Of a DNA stretch of 64,000 nucleotides, positions 45,720 to 54,352 are shown piece by piece. The notes beneath the pieces are model-generated. The model was not told where the DNA came from, did not search any database, and saw only the letters and a program-made list of their open reading frames with translations. Location of the stretch: NCBI GenBank assembly GCA_050185195.1, contig JBFWZQ010000009.1:1-64000 (forward strand). Direction: 5' to 3'. The stretch's first letter is position 1. Every line of letters begins with the position of its first letter. The stretch comes from CADEFQ01 sp050185195 (GTDB taxonomy: Bacteria; Pseudomonadota; Gammaproteobacteria; Steroidobacterales; Steroidobacteraceae). Both the position numbers and the translations under genes were made by a program.

Positions 45720-46601
45720 ATGTTCTCAGGCAGTCTGGTCGCCGCCCTCACGCCGATGGGGCACGACGGCGCGATCGATCATGCGGCCTGGTCCCGCCTC
45801 GTCGAATTCCACGCGGCCAGCGGCACCCGCGGGCTCGTGGTCGGCGGCACCACCGGCGAATCCACGGCGCTCACCGACGCCGAGCTCGAAGAGCTGACAT
45901 GCCTTGCCGTGCAGCGCGCAGCCGGTCGCCTCGCGATCATCGCGGGCGCGGGCACGAGCAGCACCGCCGCGACGGTTGCGCGCGTCACGCGCCTCTCGCA
46001 ACTCGGCGTCGATGGCCTGCTGGTCGTCACGCCTGCCTATGTCCGCCCGACGCAGGAAGGGTTGTTTCGCCATTTCGAGGCAGTTGCCGCAGCGAGCCGC
46101 GTGCCGGTCATCCTGTACAACGTGCCGTCCCGCACCGCCGTCGACCTGCTGCCCACGACCGTCGCGCGGCTTGCCGCGCTGCCACGCATCGTCGCGATCA
46201 AGGAAGCCGTCGATTCGATGGCGCGCGTGCGCGAGCTCGTGCAGGCCGCCCCGCCGGGATTCACCGTGCTGAGCGGCGACGACGCGACGGCCCGCGAGGC
46301 CGTGGCGCTCGGTGCGCGCGGCGTCGTTTCGGTCACCGCGAACGTCGTGCCGCGCCAGGTCGCCGAGGTCATCAAGGCGGCCCTCGAAGGCGATGCAGCG
46401 CGCGCCGCGGAACTCGATGCCCGCCTCGCGGGTCTGCACCGGGCGCTCTTCATCGAACCGAACCCGATCCCCGCGAAGTGGATCGCCCGGAAGATGGGGC
46501 TCGTGCCGGCAGGCCTGCGCCTGCCGCTCACGCCGCTCGAGCCTGGACATGAAGCGACGCTGCGCCATGCGATGATGGCGGCTGGCGTCGCCCTCGACTG
46601 A
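45720..46601 (+). CDS. dapA: 4-hydroxy-tetrahydrodipicolinate synthase
   Basis: A 293-residue aldolase of lysine and diaminopimelate biosynthesis that condenses pyruvate with aspartate semialdehyde. Schiff-base Lys161 (VAIKEAVDS), Tyr133 (ILYNVPSRT) and Thr44/Thr45 (GGTTGES) are at the same positions as in the E. coli enzyme. It begins with ATG 45720 and is followed after ten bases by a small lipoprotein gene. Confidence 0.97.
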   Translation: MFSGSLVAALTPMGHDGAIDHAAWSRLVEFHAASGTRGLVVGGTTGESTALTDAELEELTCLAVQRAAGRLAIIAGAGTSSTAATVARVTRLSQLGVDGLLVVTPAYVRPTQEGLFRHFEAVAAASRVPVILYNVPSRTAVDLLPTTVARLAALPRIVAIKEAVDSMARVRELVQAAPPGFTVLSGDDATAREAVALGARGVVSVTANVVPRQVAEVIKAALEGDAARAAELDARLAGLHRALFIEPNPIPAKWIARKMGLVPAGLRLPLTPLEPGHEATLRHAMMAAGVALD

Positions 46602-46611
46602 AGGAATCCAG

Positions 46612-46887
46612 ATGAGACACTGGCTGATTGGACTGCTCGCCGCCGCGGCCCTGGCCGGCTGCAAGACATCGGGAAGCGGCTGCGGGGCCCCCCCGGAATA
46701 CACGAATTCCAACAGCATCGCGCCGCTGCAGGTGCCCTCGGGCATGGACGCGCCGAATACCCGCGGTGCGCTGCGCGTGCCCGACCTCGACACCCCGGAG
46801 CGCCCGCGCGGGCCGGACGAGCCGTGCCTCGACCAGCCGCCGAAGTACGTGCCGCCGCCGAAGCCGGCCCCCACACCGCAGGCGTGA
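46612..46887 (+). CDS. Small lipoprotein resembling the N-terminal segment of BamC (NlpB)
   Basis: A 91-residue lipoprotein with a lipobox LAGC (Cys17) and a good ribosome site GAAGGAA. The mature part reads PPEYTNSNSIAPLQVPSGMD followed by a Pro-rich tail. The PLxVPxG(M/L)D segment is like the flexible N-terminal lasso of BamC, which in E. coli is encoded straight after dapA and binds BamD. Neither helix-grip domain of BamC is present. It may be a natural miniature BamC. I infer this from motif and gene order; a name is not assigned. Confidence 0.7.
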   Translation: MRHWLIGLLAAAALAGCKTSGSGCGAPPEYTNSNSIAPLQVPSGMDAPNTRGALRVPDLDTPERPRGPDEPCLDQPPKYVPPPKPAPTPQA

Positions 46888-46930
46888 CAAGCCTGATATC
46901 ATTGGCAGTTCAGCGTAATCCATTGATTCC

Positions 46931-47021
46931 GGAGAGGTGGCCGAGCGGTTGAAGGCACTTCGTTGGAAGCGAAGCAACATCCAAAAGGTGTTCGAGGGTT
47001 CGAATCCCTCCCTCTCCGCCA
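46931..47021 (+). tRNA. tRNA-Ser (anticodon GGA)
   Basis: Acceptor stem GGAGAGG (46931-46937) pairs with CCTCTCC (47011-47017), followed by discriminator G and an encoded CCA. The anticodon stem CTTCG/CGAAG encloses TTGGAAG with anticodon GGA at 46965-46967. A long variable arm and T-arm TTCGAATCCC region fit a class II serine tRNA reading UCC and UCU. Confidence 0.96.
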
Positions 47022-47054
47022 AAAGTGTCCGCTCCTGAACATCCGAGGTTCCAT

Positions 47055-47167
<113 letters not shown>

Positions 47168-47182
47168 TCCAATCCTGAGCCC

Positions 47183-48772
47183 ATGAGTTACACGGCACTC
47201 GCACGCAAATGGCGGCCGAAGCGCTTCACCGAGATGGTGGGGCAGGAGCACGTCCTCAAGGCGCTCGCCAATGCGCTCACGGAGGGTCGTGTCCACCACG
47301 CATTCCTGTTTACCGGCACGCGTGGGGTCGGCAAGACGACCGTCGCGCGCATCCTCGCGAAATGCCTCAACTGCGAGACGGGCCCGACCGCCGAACCCTG
47401 CGGCGCGTGCGGCGCCTGCCGCTCGATCGACGAGGGCCGTTTCGTCGACCTGATCGAGGTCGACGCCGCCTCGCGCACCAAGGTCGACGACACGCGGGAA
47501 CTGCTCGACAACGTGCAGTATTCGCCCGCAGCCGGTCGCTACAAGGTCTACCTCATCGACGAAGTGCACATGCTGTCGGCGCACTCCTTCAACGCGCTGC
47601 TGAAGACGCTCGAGGAGCCGCCGCCGCACGTCAAGTTCCTGCTCGCGACCACCGATCCGCAGAAGCTGCCGGTCACCGTGCTGTCGCGCTGCCTGCAATT
47701 CAACCTGAAGCGCCTGCCGGTCGGCCTGATCGCCGGCCGCATGGCGGAGATCCTTGGTGCGGAGGGCGTGCCCTTCGAACCCGCCGCCCTGCAACTGGTC
47801 GCGCACGCGGCCGACGGCAGCATGCGCGACGGCCTGTCGCTGCTCGACCAGCTGATCGCGTTCGGCGGCGGCGCCGTCACGGAATCGGCGGCGCGCGAAA
47901 TGCTCGGCACCATCGATCGCGACCGGGTAGCCGCGATCGCCGACGCGCTGGCGTCGGGCGACGCGGAGCTGCTCATCGCGGCGGCGCATGCACTCGAGGA
48001 GTGGGCGCCCGATTACGGCGCCGTGCTCGATGAGCTTGCAGGCGTGCTCGTGCGTGTCGCACTGAAGCAGGCGGTGCCCGGCTATGACCTCTCCGAGACG
48101 CCGGACGCCGCGCTGATCGGGCGCCTCGCCGCCGGCATGTCCGCGGATGACGTGCAGCTCCACTACCAGACTGCCATCCTCGGGCGCCGCGACCTGCCGC
48201 TTGCGCCGGATGCACGCACCGGCTTCGACATGGTGTTGTTGCGCATGCTCGCGTTCCGGTATACGGGCCCGGGCGTCGGGGTGGGACAAGGCCCGGCCGT
48301 CGCGGTTGCGCCGGCCCCCGCCGCGCCGACTGCGCGGCGCCCGGCCGCGGCGACGCGCGGGGGCGGGGGTGCGGCGCAGGCCTCGCTCAGTGCCGTGGCC
48401 TGGCCGCAACTCGCGGCAAGCCTCGACCTGTCGGGCCTTTCGCGCCAGCTCGCCGCGAATTGTGCGTTCCTGGGCCGCCAGGGCGCGGTCGTGCGGCTCG
48501 GCCTCGACGCACGGCACGAGTCGATGCGTACGAAGGCACAGGAAGACCGGCTGGCCCAGGCCCTGTCACGGGCGCTGGGCGAGGGCGTGCGGGTCGAGAT
48601 CGAGATCGTCGAAGCGCCCACGGCAACACTCGCGGCCGACCGTGCGCGCCAGGACGCGAGCGAGATGGACGCGGCACGCGCCGCGCTCGAAGGCGATCCC
48701 CTGGCGCGGTCGCTGCAGGAACGATTCGGCGCCACACTGCATCCCGAGACGGTGCGGCCCACAAGCAAATGA
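47183..48772 (+). CDS. dnaX: DNA polymerase III subunits gamma/tau
   Basis: A 529-residue clamp-loader ATPase. Walker A is GTRGVGKTT; the zinc module is CETG..PCGACGACRS; Walker B is VYLIDEVHMLS; sensor 1 is LLATTDPQKLP. The C-terminal tau part is Ala/Pro-rich then a shorter polymerase-binding domain. I see no A6G slippery site near the end of the ATPase region, so a frameshifted gamma form like that of E. coli is not supported. ATG 47183 is chosen because the family N-terminus (SYTALARKWRP) starts there. Precedes ybaB and recR. Confidence 0.97.
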   Translation: MSYTALARKWRPKRFTEMVGQEHVLKALANALTEGRVHHAFLFTGTRGVGKTTVARILAKCLNCETGPTAEPCGACGACRSIDEGRFVDLIEVDAASRTKVDDTRELLDNVQYSPAAGRYKVYLIDEVHMLSAHSFNALLKTLEEPPPHVKFLLATTDPQKLPVTVLSRCLQFNLKRLPVGLIAGRMAEILGAEGVPFEPAALQLVAHAADGSMRDGLSLLDQLIAFGGGAVTESAAREMLGTIDRDRVAAIADALASGDAELLIAAAHALEEWAPDYGAVLDELAGVLVRVALKQAVPGYDLSETPDAALIGRLAAGMSADDVQLHYQTAILGRRDLPLAPDARTGFDMVLLRMLAFRYTGPGVGVGQGPAVAVAPAPAAPTARRPAAATRGGGGAAQASLSAVAWPQLAASLDLSGLSRQLAANCAFLGRQGAVVRLGLDARHESMRTKAQEDRLAQALSRALGEGVRVEIEIVEAPTATLAADRARQDASEMDAARAALEGDPLARSLQERFGATLHPETVRPTSK

Positions 48773-48783
48773 GAGGACCCGGC

Positions 48784-49107
48784 ATGGCCCAGAATTTCGG
48801 CAACATGATGAAGCAGGCCCAGGCGCTGCAGGCGAACATGCAGAAGGCGCAGGCCGAGATCGCGAATCTCGAAATCACCGGCGAGTCCGGCGGCGGCATG
48901 GTAAAGGTCACCATGACGGGCAAGCACGACGTGAAGCGCGTGCAGATCGAGCCGGCGGTCATCAACGAGGACCGCGAGATGCTCGAGGACCTGGTCGCCG
49001 CGGCCATCAACGACGCCGTGAAGAAGGTCGAGCAGCGCTCGGCCGAGATGATGTCGGGACTCATGGCGGGGATGCGCCTCCCGCCGGGTATGAAACTGCC
49101 GTTCTGA
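48784..49107 (+). CDS. ybaB: YbaB/EbfC family nucleoid-associated protein
   Basis: A 107-residue protein beginning MAQNFGNMMKQAQALQANMQ, with the family region NLEITGESGGGMVKVTM and DLVAAAINDAVKKVEQ. These dimers bind DNA. It follows dnaX by 11 bases and precedes recR, the standard order. The larger open frame before it is a shadow of dnaX. Confidence 0.96.
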   Translation: MAQNFGNMMKQAQALQANMQKAQAEIANLEITGESGGGMVKVTMTGKHDVKRVQIEPAVINEDREMLEDLVAAAINDAVKKVEQRSAEMMSGLMAGMRLPPGMKLPF

Positions 49108-49120
49108 CCCTGCCCGCTGC

Positions 49121-49720
49121 ATGAAGCACTCCCCCGCGCTCGCCGGGCTCATCGACGCACTGCGCACCCTGCCGGGCGTGGGGCCGAAGAGTGCGCAGCG
49201 CATGGCATTCCATCTCCTGCAGGAAGGCAGGGTGGGTGCCGGCGCGCTCGCCGGCGCGCTCACGGCGGCGCTCGCCGCGGTGCGCCGCTGCAGCCGCTGC
49301 CGCATGCTCACCGAGGCACAACTCTGCAGCATCTGCGAAAACCCGCGGCGTGACGCCGCATTGCTGTGTGTCGTCGAATCGCCGGCCGATGTCGTCGCGA
49401 TCGAATCATCCGGGAGTTTTCGCGGCCGCTACTTCGTGCTGATGGGTCATCTCTCGCCGCTCGACGGCATCGGCCCCGAGCAGATCGGCGCGCGCGAATT
49501 CGAGGCGCTGCTCGGGGAAGAAGGGTTGCGCGAAGTCATCCTGGCGACCAATCCGACCGTCGAGGGCGAAGCCACGGCGCATTTCCTCTCGGAGGTCGCG
49601 CGCCGCCAGGGGATCGCGGCGACACGCATCGCGCACGGCGTGCCGATCGGCGGCGAACTCGAATACGTCGACGGCGGCACGCTCGCGCACGCGCTCGCCG
49701 GGCGCCAGTCGATCGGCTGA
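49121..49720 (+). CDS. recR: Recombination mediator RecR
   Basis: A 199-residue protein with helix-hairpin-helix (LRTLPGVGPKSAQRM), a C4 zinc finger (CSRCRMLTEAQLCSIC), a Toprim domain (VVESPADVVAIE, GRYFVLMGHLSPLDGIGP) and a Walker-B-like VTRIAHGVPIGGELEY. With RecO and RecF it helps load RecA on gapped DNA. Normal length. Confidence 0.97.
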   Translation: MKHSPALAGLIDALRTLPGVGPKSAQRMAFHLLQEGRVGAGALAGALTAALAAVRRCSRCRMLTEAQLCSICENPRRDAALLCVVESPADVVAIESSGSFRGRYFVLMGHLSPLDGIGPEQIGAREFEALLGEEGLREVILATNPTVEGEATAHFLSEVARRQGIAATRIAHGVPIGGELEYVDGGTLAHALAGRQSIG

Positions 49721-49732
49721 CCAGGCGCCGCC

Positions 49733-50419
49733 ATGCACGCCGGCGACCCCTTCGACAACCCGATGTGGTCGGCGCTGACCGGCCGGCAGCAGGCATTTGC
49801 CCTGGGCGCGGGCGCGGTGCGTCGCTATCCGCGCGACGTCGCGCCCTTCGTGGCGGTCGAAGGTGCCGGTGTCCAGGCCGCGCGTGATCTCGATGCGGTC
49901 GTCGATCCGGGCGAGGCGGTCTACGTGGTGGCCGTCGCGCCCGCGTGGCCACCCGGCTGGGAAGTGATCGCCACCGGCACGATCCTGCAGATGCATTGCA
50001 CGCGCGCGCTGTCTGCGGCGAGCGCCGATTGGGCCGTGCTCGGCCACGACGACCTGCCGGCAATGCTCGAACTCACGGCGCTCGTCTATCCCGAGTTCTT
50101 CCGCGAGCGCACGCCCGGACTCGGCCGCTACCTCGGCATCCGGCAGGGTGGCGCGCTCGCGGCGATGGCCGGCGAGCGCATCGAAATCGAGGGCCACGTC
50201 GAGATCAGCGCCGTCTGCACCCATCCCGACCACACCGGGCATGGGTACGCGGCGCGGCTCACGACGGCGCTGGCGGGCGCGATCGAGGCGCGCGGCGCAC
50301 GGCCCTTCCTGCACGTCAGCGACCACAACCAGCGGGCGATCGACCTCTATGCGCGCCTCGGCTTCATCGAGCGGGCGCGCCTGCCACTGTGGAAGGTGCG
50401 GCGCGCCAGGCAACCATGA
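49733..50419 (+). CDS. GNAT-family N-acetyltransferase (FR47-like)
   Basis: A 228-residue protein. The C-terminal half (from about residue 95) is a GNAT domain of the FR47 type: DLPAMLELTALVYP, VCTHPDHTGHGYAARLTTAL for acetyl-CoA binding, and FLHVSDHNQRAIDLYARLGF. The N-terminal 95 residues have no motif I recognise. It follows recR by 12 bases, which suggests co-transcription, and its last 56 bases overlap the tail of the opposing MFS gene. Confidence 0.87.
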   Translation: MHAGDPFDNPMWSALTGRQQAFALGAGAVRRYPRDVAPFVAVEGAGVQAARDLDAVVDPGEAVYVVAVAPAWPPGWEVIATGTILQMHCTRALSAASADWAVLGHDDLPAMLELTALVYPEFFRERTPGLGRYLGIRQGGALAAMAGERIEIEGHVEISAVCTHPDHTGHGYAARLTTALAGAIEARGARPFLHVSDHNQRAIDLYARLGFIERARLPLWKVRRARQP

Positions 50420-51758
50420 GCGCCAGGACGACGAGCGCGGCGGCGACCATGAAGGTGGCGTGGGTGCCTGCCGCGATGGTCCCGGCGCTCGCTGCCCCGA
50501 TGTTCCGTCCGACTGCGGTCGAAAAGACCGTGCCCATGACCGAAGCCCCCGTGATCAGCCCGAGGTTGCGTGCGAGGCCCAGCAGTCCTGCGACGACGCC
50601 GCGTTGGCTCGCTTCGACGCCCTTCAGGACAGCCGTGTTGTTAGCGGCCTGGAAAGTGGCGAACCCGGCAGTCACCGCGACGAGCGGCGCGATGTAGCCC
50701 GGGATGCCACAGGACGCAGGCACGAGTGACAGCGCGATGCATCCGCCGGCCATGACGGCCAGGCCGACGACGCTCATCCGCAGCGCGCCGAAGCGATCGA
50801 CCGCGCGCCCGGCCGGGACTCCTGCCAGGGCTGCGACGAGCGGTCCCGCCGACATCACGAGGCCGATCGCGGCGGCCGACAAGTGCAGGGCGCCTGCGAG
50901 GTGGAAGGGGCCGACCACCAGCGTCGTCATGGCGACCGTCGCGGCGAGGCCGCTCTGGGCAAAACCGCTGCCGACGACCGGGTCGCGGAACAGGGCGAGC
51001 CGAAGCAGGGGATGCCGGGTCCTGGCCTCGAACATCAGGAAGAACCCCGCGCCTGAAAGCGCGGTGAGCAGCAGCATGACGTTGGTGGGTCCGAAACCGC
51101 CACGGCCGAGGGTCATCGACAGGGCGTAGCAGGCGAGCGCGAACGCCAGCAGCAACGATCCGCCGTAGTCGAACGATTGACGATCGCCGTCTACATCCCG
51201 CGTAGGCAGGTGCCGGTACGCGATGCCGAAGGCGAGCAGGCCGAGCGGCACGTTGACGAGGAAGATCGCCCGCCAGCCCGATGTCGCGATCAATGCGCCG
51301 CCGAGGGGCGGACCGAGCGCCGTGCCGATGGCCGATACGGTACCGAGCCAACCCATCGCGCGGCCGGCACGCTCTTTCGGTACCGCATCGCCGACGAACG
51401 CGAGCGTGAGCGCCATCATCACGGCGGCACCGAAGCCCTGGGCGGCGCGCGCGGCAATGAGGGACCACAGGTCCTGCGCGGCGCCACACGCGATCGATGC
51501 GGCGGTGAAGACGGCAATGCCCGCGAGCATCAGCTTGCGGCGACCGACGAGGTCGCCGAGGCGCCCGGCACTCACGACGAGCGTCGTCACCGCGAGCAGG
51601 TAGGCCAGGACGACCCACTGGATTGCCTGGAACGACGAGTCGAAGGCGAGCGCCAGCGTCGGCAGTGCGATGTTTGCGATGCTGGTGGCCAGCGAGGAAA
51701 GCAGCATGGCCAGCGACAGGCTGGCCAGGGCCCATGGAACGGTAGCGGGTGGGCGCAT
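50364..51758 (-). CDS. MFS transporter, DHA2-like drug/proton antiporter type
   Basis: A 464-residue inner-membrane protein with about 14 hydrophobic segments. Features include QWVVLAYLLAVTTLV, the motif-A-like GRLGDLVGRRKLML and the antiporter motif C-like LGTVSAIGTALGPPLGGALI. It would export toxic compounds by proton exchange. A good ribosome site GAGGAA precedes the ATG. Divergent from a LysR gene that probably controls it through the palindrome at 51827-51854. Confidence 0.9.
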   Translation of the reverse strand: MRPPATVPWALASLSLAMLLSSLATSIANIALPTLALAFDSSFQAIQWVVLAYLLAVTTLVVSAGRLGDLVGRRKLMLAGIAVFTAASIACGAAQDLWSLIAARAAQGFGAAVMMALTLAFVGDAVPKERAGRAMGWLGTVSAIGTALGPPLGGALIATSGWRAIFLVNVPLGLLAFGIAYRHLPTRDVDGDRQSFDYGGSLLLAFALACYALSMTLGRGGFGPTNVMLLLTALSGAGFFLMFEARTRHPLLRLALFRDPVVGSGFAQSGLAATVAMTTLVVGPFHLAGALHLSAAAIGLVMSAGPLVAALAGVPAGRAVDRFGALRMSVVGLAVMAGGCIALSLVPASCGIPGYIAPLVAVTAGFATFQAANNTAVLKGVEASQRGVVAGLLGLARNLGLITGASVMGTVFSTAVGRNIGAASAGTIAAGTHATFMVAAALVVLALMVAWRAAPSTVAGAPAR

Positions 51759-51826
51759 GGCATTCCTCGCAGGGCGGTCGATGACCAGGTGCGACCAGCA
51801 TGGGACGGCCTTGCACAGGGCGGAAG

Positions 51827-51854
51827 ACGCACGGGTTGCAGGTTATTCGTGCGT
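51827..51854. promoter_or_regulatory. Inverted repeat ACGCACG-N14-CGTGCGT between MFS and LysR genes
   Basis: Perfect seven-base arms at 51827-51833 and 51848-51854 lie in the 136-base divergent intergenic region, about 40 bases before the LysR ATG and 69 before the MFS ATG. LysR-type regulators usually bind such a dyad near the divergent gene they control. Confidence 0.45.
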
Positions 51855-51894
51855 CAAACGCCATGTCCCGGCCGATTTGTGCTAAGGGTGTCGC

Positions 51895-52788
51895 ATGGTG
51901 GGACTCGACCTGAACCTGCTGGCGACGCTCGATGTGCTGCTCGCGGAGGGGAGTGTGGTCGGCGCAGCCCGGCGCCTGCAGCTGAGTGCATCCGCGATGA
52001 GCCGTGCGCTCGCGCGACTGCGCGAGGTGACCGGGGACCCCCTGCTCGTGCGCGCCGGGCGCGGACTCGTGCCGACGCCGCGGGCGCTCGAACTGCGTGA
52101 TCGCGTGCGGCGGGTCGTGGATGACGCGGAGTCCGTGTTGCGCCCCGCGATGAAGCTCGACCTGGCGTCGCTTGCCAGGGTGTTCACCATCCGCAGCAGC
52201 GAGGGCTTCGCCGAGACCTTCGGGCCCCGGTTGATCAGGCAGGTCGCGGCGCAGGCGCCGGGCGTGCGCCTGTGGTTCCTGGCAAAGGCCGACAAGGACA
52301 GCCTGCCGCTGCGGGACGGAACCGTGGACCTGGAAACGGGTGTCGTCGGACAGTCGATGGGTCCTGAAGTCAGGACCCTCGGGCTGTTCGCCGACCGTTT
52401 CGTCGGCGTCGTGCGCAAGGGCCACCGGCTGTCGAAGGGCAGGGTGACCGCGCGCAAGTACGCGGCTGGAGCCCATGTGCTGGTATCGCGCCGGGGCCTG
52501 CAGATGGGTGCGATCGACGTGGCGCTCGACAGGCTGGGCCTCGCCCGCAAGGTCGCGGTGACCGTGAGCGGATTCTCACCCGCCATTGCGCTCGCGCGCG
52601 CCTCCGACCTGATTGCCACGGTTCCGGAAAAGCATACCGGCAGCCTGTGCGAGGGCATGCACCGCTTCGCCCTGCCGCTGCCGCTGCCGGGCTTCACCAT
52701 CTCGTTGTTCTGGCATCCGCGGATGGATGCGGATCTCGCCCATCGCTGGCTGCGATCGCAGGTCCTGGATGTCTGCCGCAGTGCCTGA
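51895..52788 (+). CDS. LysR-family transcriptional regulator
   Basis: A 297-residue regulator: N-terminal winged helix-turn-helix (LDLNLLATLDVLLAEGSVVGAARRLQLSASAMSRALARLRE) and a C-terminal effector domain that starts near residue 90 (LARVFTIRSSEGF). The N-terminus resembles NodD/DntR-like members. It probably regulates itself and the divergent MFS transporter. Confidence 0.93.
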   Translation: MVGLDLNLLATLDVLLAEGSVVGAARRLQLSASAMSRALARLREVTGDPLLVRAGRGLVPTPRALELRDRVRRVVDDAESVLRPAMKLDLASLARVFTIRSSEGFAETFGPRLIRQVAAQAPGVRLWFLAKADKDSLPLRDGTVDLETGVVGQSMGPEVRTLGLFADRFVGVVRKGHRLSKGRVTARKYAAGAHVLVSRRGLQMGAIDVALDRLGLARKVAVTVSGFSPAIALARASDLIATVPEKHTGSLCEGMHRFALPLPLPGFTISLFWHPRMDADLAHRWLRSQVLDVCRSA

Positions 52789-52805
52789 GATTCGCCGGGT
52801 GTCGC

Positions 52806-53732
52806 CTACTCGCGCCGGCGCCCGGGCCCGCGCGCTTCGGTGAGCTGCTCGAACAGCCGCCGCATGCGGCGGTAGCTTTCGTACCGGCGTGCCGGCAACT
52901 GGCCGCCTTCGGCCGCCGCGGCCACGGCGCAGTCGGGTTCGCGCATGTGGCGGCAATCGAGGAAGCGGCACTTCGGCGCGAGCCATGCAACGTCGGTGTA
53001 GCCGAGCGTGCCGGGCTCGAGGTGATCGATCGCGGGCGAAAAATCCCGCACGCCGGGCGAATCGATCAGGCGCCCACCGCCCGGCAGTTCGTAGAGCCGC
53101 GCGGCGGTGGTGGTGTGGCGGCCTTCTTCCGTTTGCCGCACGAGTTCACCGGTGTCGATGCCGGCATCCGGCACGAGTGCATTGACGAGCGAGGACTTGC
53201 CGACGCCCGATTGCCCGACGAGTACCGCGGTTGCGGCCTTGAGCAGCGCACGCAGCGCATCGACGCCGGCTCCGTCCGCCGCGGCGCAGGCGAGGGTGGT
53301 CGCGCCCATTGCTTCGTAGCTCGCGAGCTCCGCGCGCAGCGCCGGTTCGTGGCCGAGGTCCGCCTTGTTCGCGACGAGCACCGACGCGATGCCGCTCGAG
53401 GCCGCGGCGGCAAAATAGCGATCGATGACGAAATAGTCCGGTGCGGGCCGCGGCGCGATCACCGCGACGAGGTGCGAGACATTGGCGACGACGAGTTCGG
53501 CCTCGGCACGCAGGTTCGAGCGCCAGAGCGCGGTGCGACGCGGCAGCACGTCGGTGACGTGCACTTCCTCGTGCTGCGCGTCGCGCCGGCACTGCACGCG
53601 ATCGCCGCACGCGAGCACCAGCTTGCGGCCCTGCGGGCGCGCCTCGTGCTCGCGATCCTCGCCGTCGCGGACCCGCACGTGGCGGCCGAACGTGGCGATG
53701 ACCTCGGCTTCGAATATGGCTGCGGCTGTCAT
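52806..53732 (-). CDS. rsgA: Ribosome small-subunit-dependent GTPase RsgA
   Basis: A 308-residue circularly permuted GTPase that matures the 30S subunit. The order of motifs is permuted: G4 ANKAD precedes G1 GQSGVGKSS and G3 DSPGVRDF. An N-terminal OB domain and a C-terminal zinc finger (CRFLDCRHMREPDC) flank the GTPase domain. ATG 53732 is chosen because the longer frame to 53810 overlaps the divergent orn gene. Divergent from orn, the usual enterobacterial arrangement. Confidence 0.95.
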   Translation of the reverse strand: MTAAAIFEAEVIATFGRHVRVRDGEDREHEARPQGRKLVLACGDRVQCRRDAQHEEVHVTDVLPRRTALWRSNLRAEAELVVANVSHLVAVIAPRPAPDYFVIDRYFAAAASSGIASVLVANKADLGHEPALRAELASYEAMGATTLACAAADGAGVDALRALLKAATAVLVGQSGVGKSSLVNALVPDAGIDTGELVRQTEEGRHTTTAARLYELPGGGRLIDSPGVRDFSPAIDHLEPGTLGYTDVAWLAPKCRFLDCRHMREPDCAVAAAAEGGQLPARRYESYRRMRRLFEQLTEARGPGRRRE

Positions 53733-53759
53733 GGGGCGCGGCGGCAGCGTAGCGTTTGC

Positions 53760-53765
53760 TAGAAT
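53760..53765 (+). promoter_or_regulatory. -10 box of the orn promoter
   Basis: TAGAAT lies 29 bases before the orn ATG in the short divergent region with rsgA. No clear -35 box is seen. Confidence 0.35.
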
Positions 53766-53794
53766 TTGCGACAACTTCCCTGCGCCGAGCACCC

Positions 53795-54352
53795 ATGGGC
53801 AACCCCGCACACCTCGCCTGGATCGACCTCGAAATGACCGGCCTCGCGCCGGACACGGACGTCATCATCGAGATCGCGACCGTGGTCACCGACGCACGGC
53901 TCGAGGTGATCGCGGAAGGCCCGGTGATCGCGATCCACCAGGCCGAGGACACGCTCACGCGCATGGACGACTGGAACCAGCGCCACCACGGCGCCTCCGG
54001 GCTCCTCGCGCGGGTGCGCGCGAGCGGCGCGACCGTGGCCGACGCCGAGCGCGCGACGCTCGATTTCCTGGCCCAGCACCTGGTGGCGGGCGCCTCGCCG
54101 ATGTGCGGCAACAGCATCTGCCAGGACCGCCGCTTCCTCGCGCGGCAGATGCCCGCCCTCGAGCGCTTCTTCCACTATCGCAACCTCGACGTCAGCACCC
54201 TGAAGGAACTGGCGAAACGCTGGGCGCCGCAGGTGGCGGCCGGCGTCGTGAAGCAGAACGCGCACCTCGCGCTCGCCGACATCCACGACTCGATCGCCGA
54301 ACTGCGCCACTATCGGCGCCTGTTCCTCGCGCCGGAGTTTCGTGGTGAGTGA
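53795..54352 (+). CDS. orn: Oligoribonuclease
   Basis: A 185-residue DEDDh exonuclease that degrades two- to five-base RNAs and pGpG. Catalytic acids are seen in AWIDLEMTGL and GNSICQDRRFL, and the late motif HLALADIHDSIAELRHYR carries His and Asp. ATG 53795 starts the family sequence. Its end overlaps the next gene by 11 bases. Confidence 0.96.
   Translation: MGNPAHLAWIDLEMTGLAPDTDVIIEIATVVTDARLEVIAEGPVIAIHQAEDTLTRMDDWNQRHHGASGLLARVRASGATVADAERATLDFLAQHLVAGASPMCGNSICQDRRFLARQMPALERFFHYRNLDVSTLKELAKRWAPQVAAGVVKQNAHLALADIHDSIAELRHYRRLFLAPEFRGE

Noticed and set aside
46888..46930. Dedicated promoter for tRNA-Ser
   Set aside because: TTGGCA and TATCAT are present but their spacing and order do not make a promoter; read-through from the upstream dapA operon is possible.
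47183..48772. Programmed frameshift in dnaX giving a short gamma form
   Set aside because: No A6G or similar slippery heptamer is present near the end of the ATPase region.
51875..51894. Leaderless promoter for the LysR gene (TAAGGG before the ATG)
   Set aside because: The hexamer matches the -10 consensus at only two positions, so it is not convincing.
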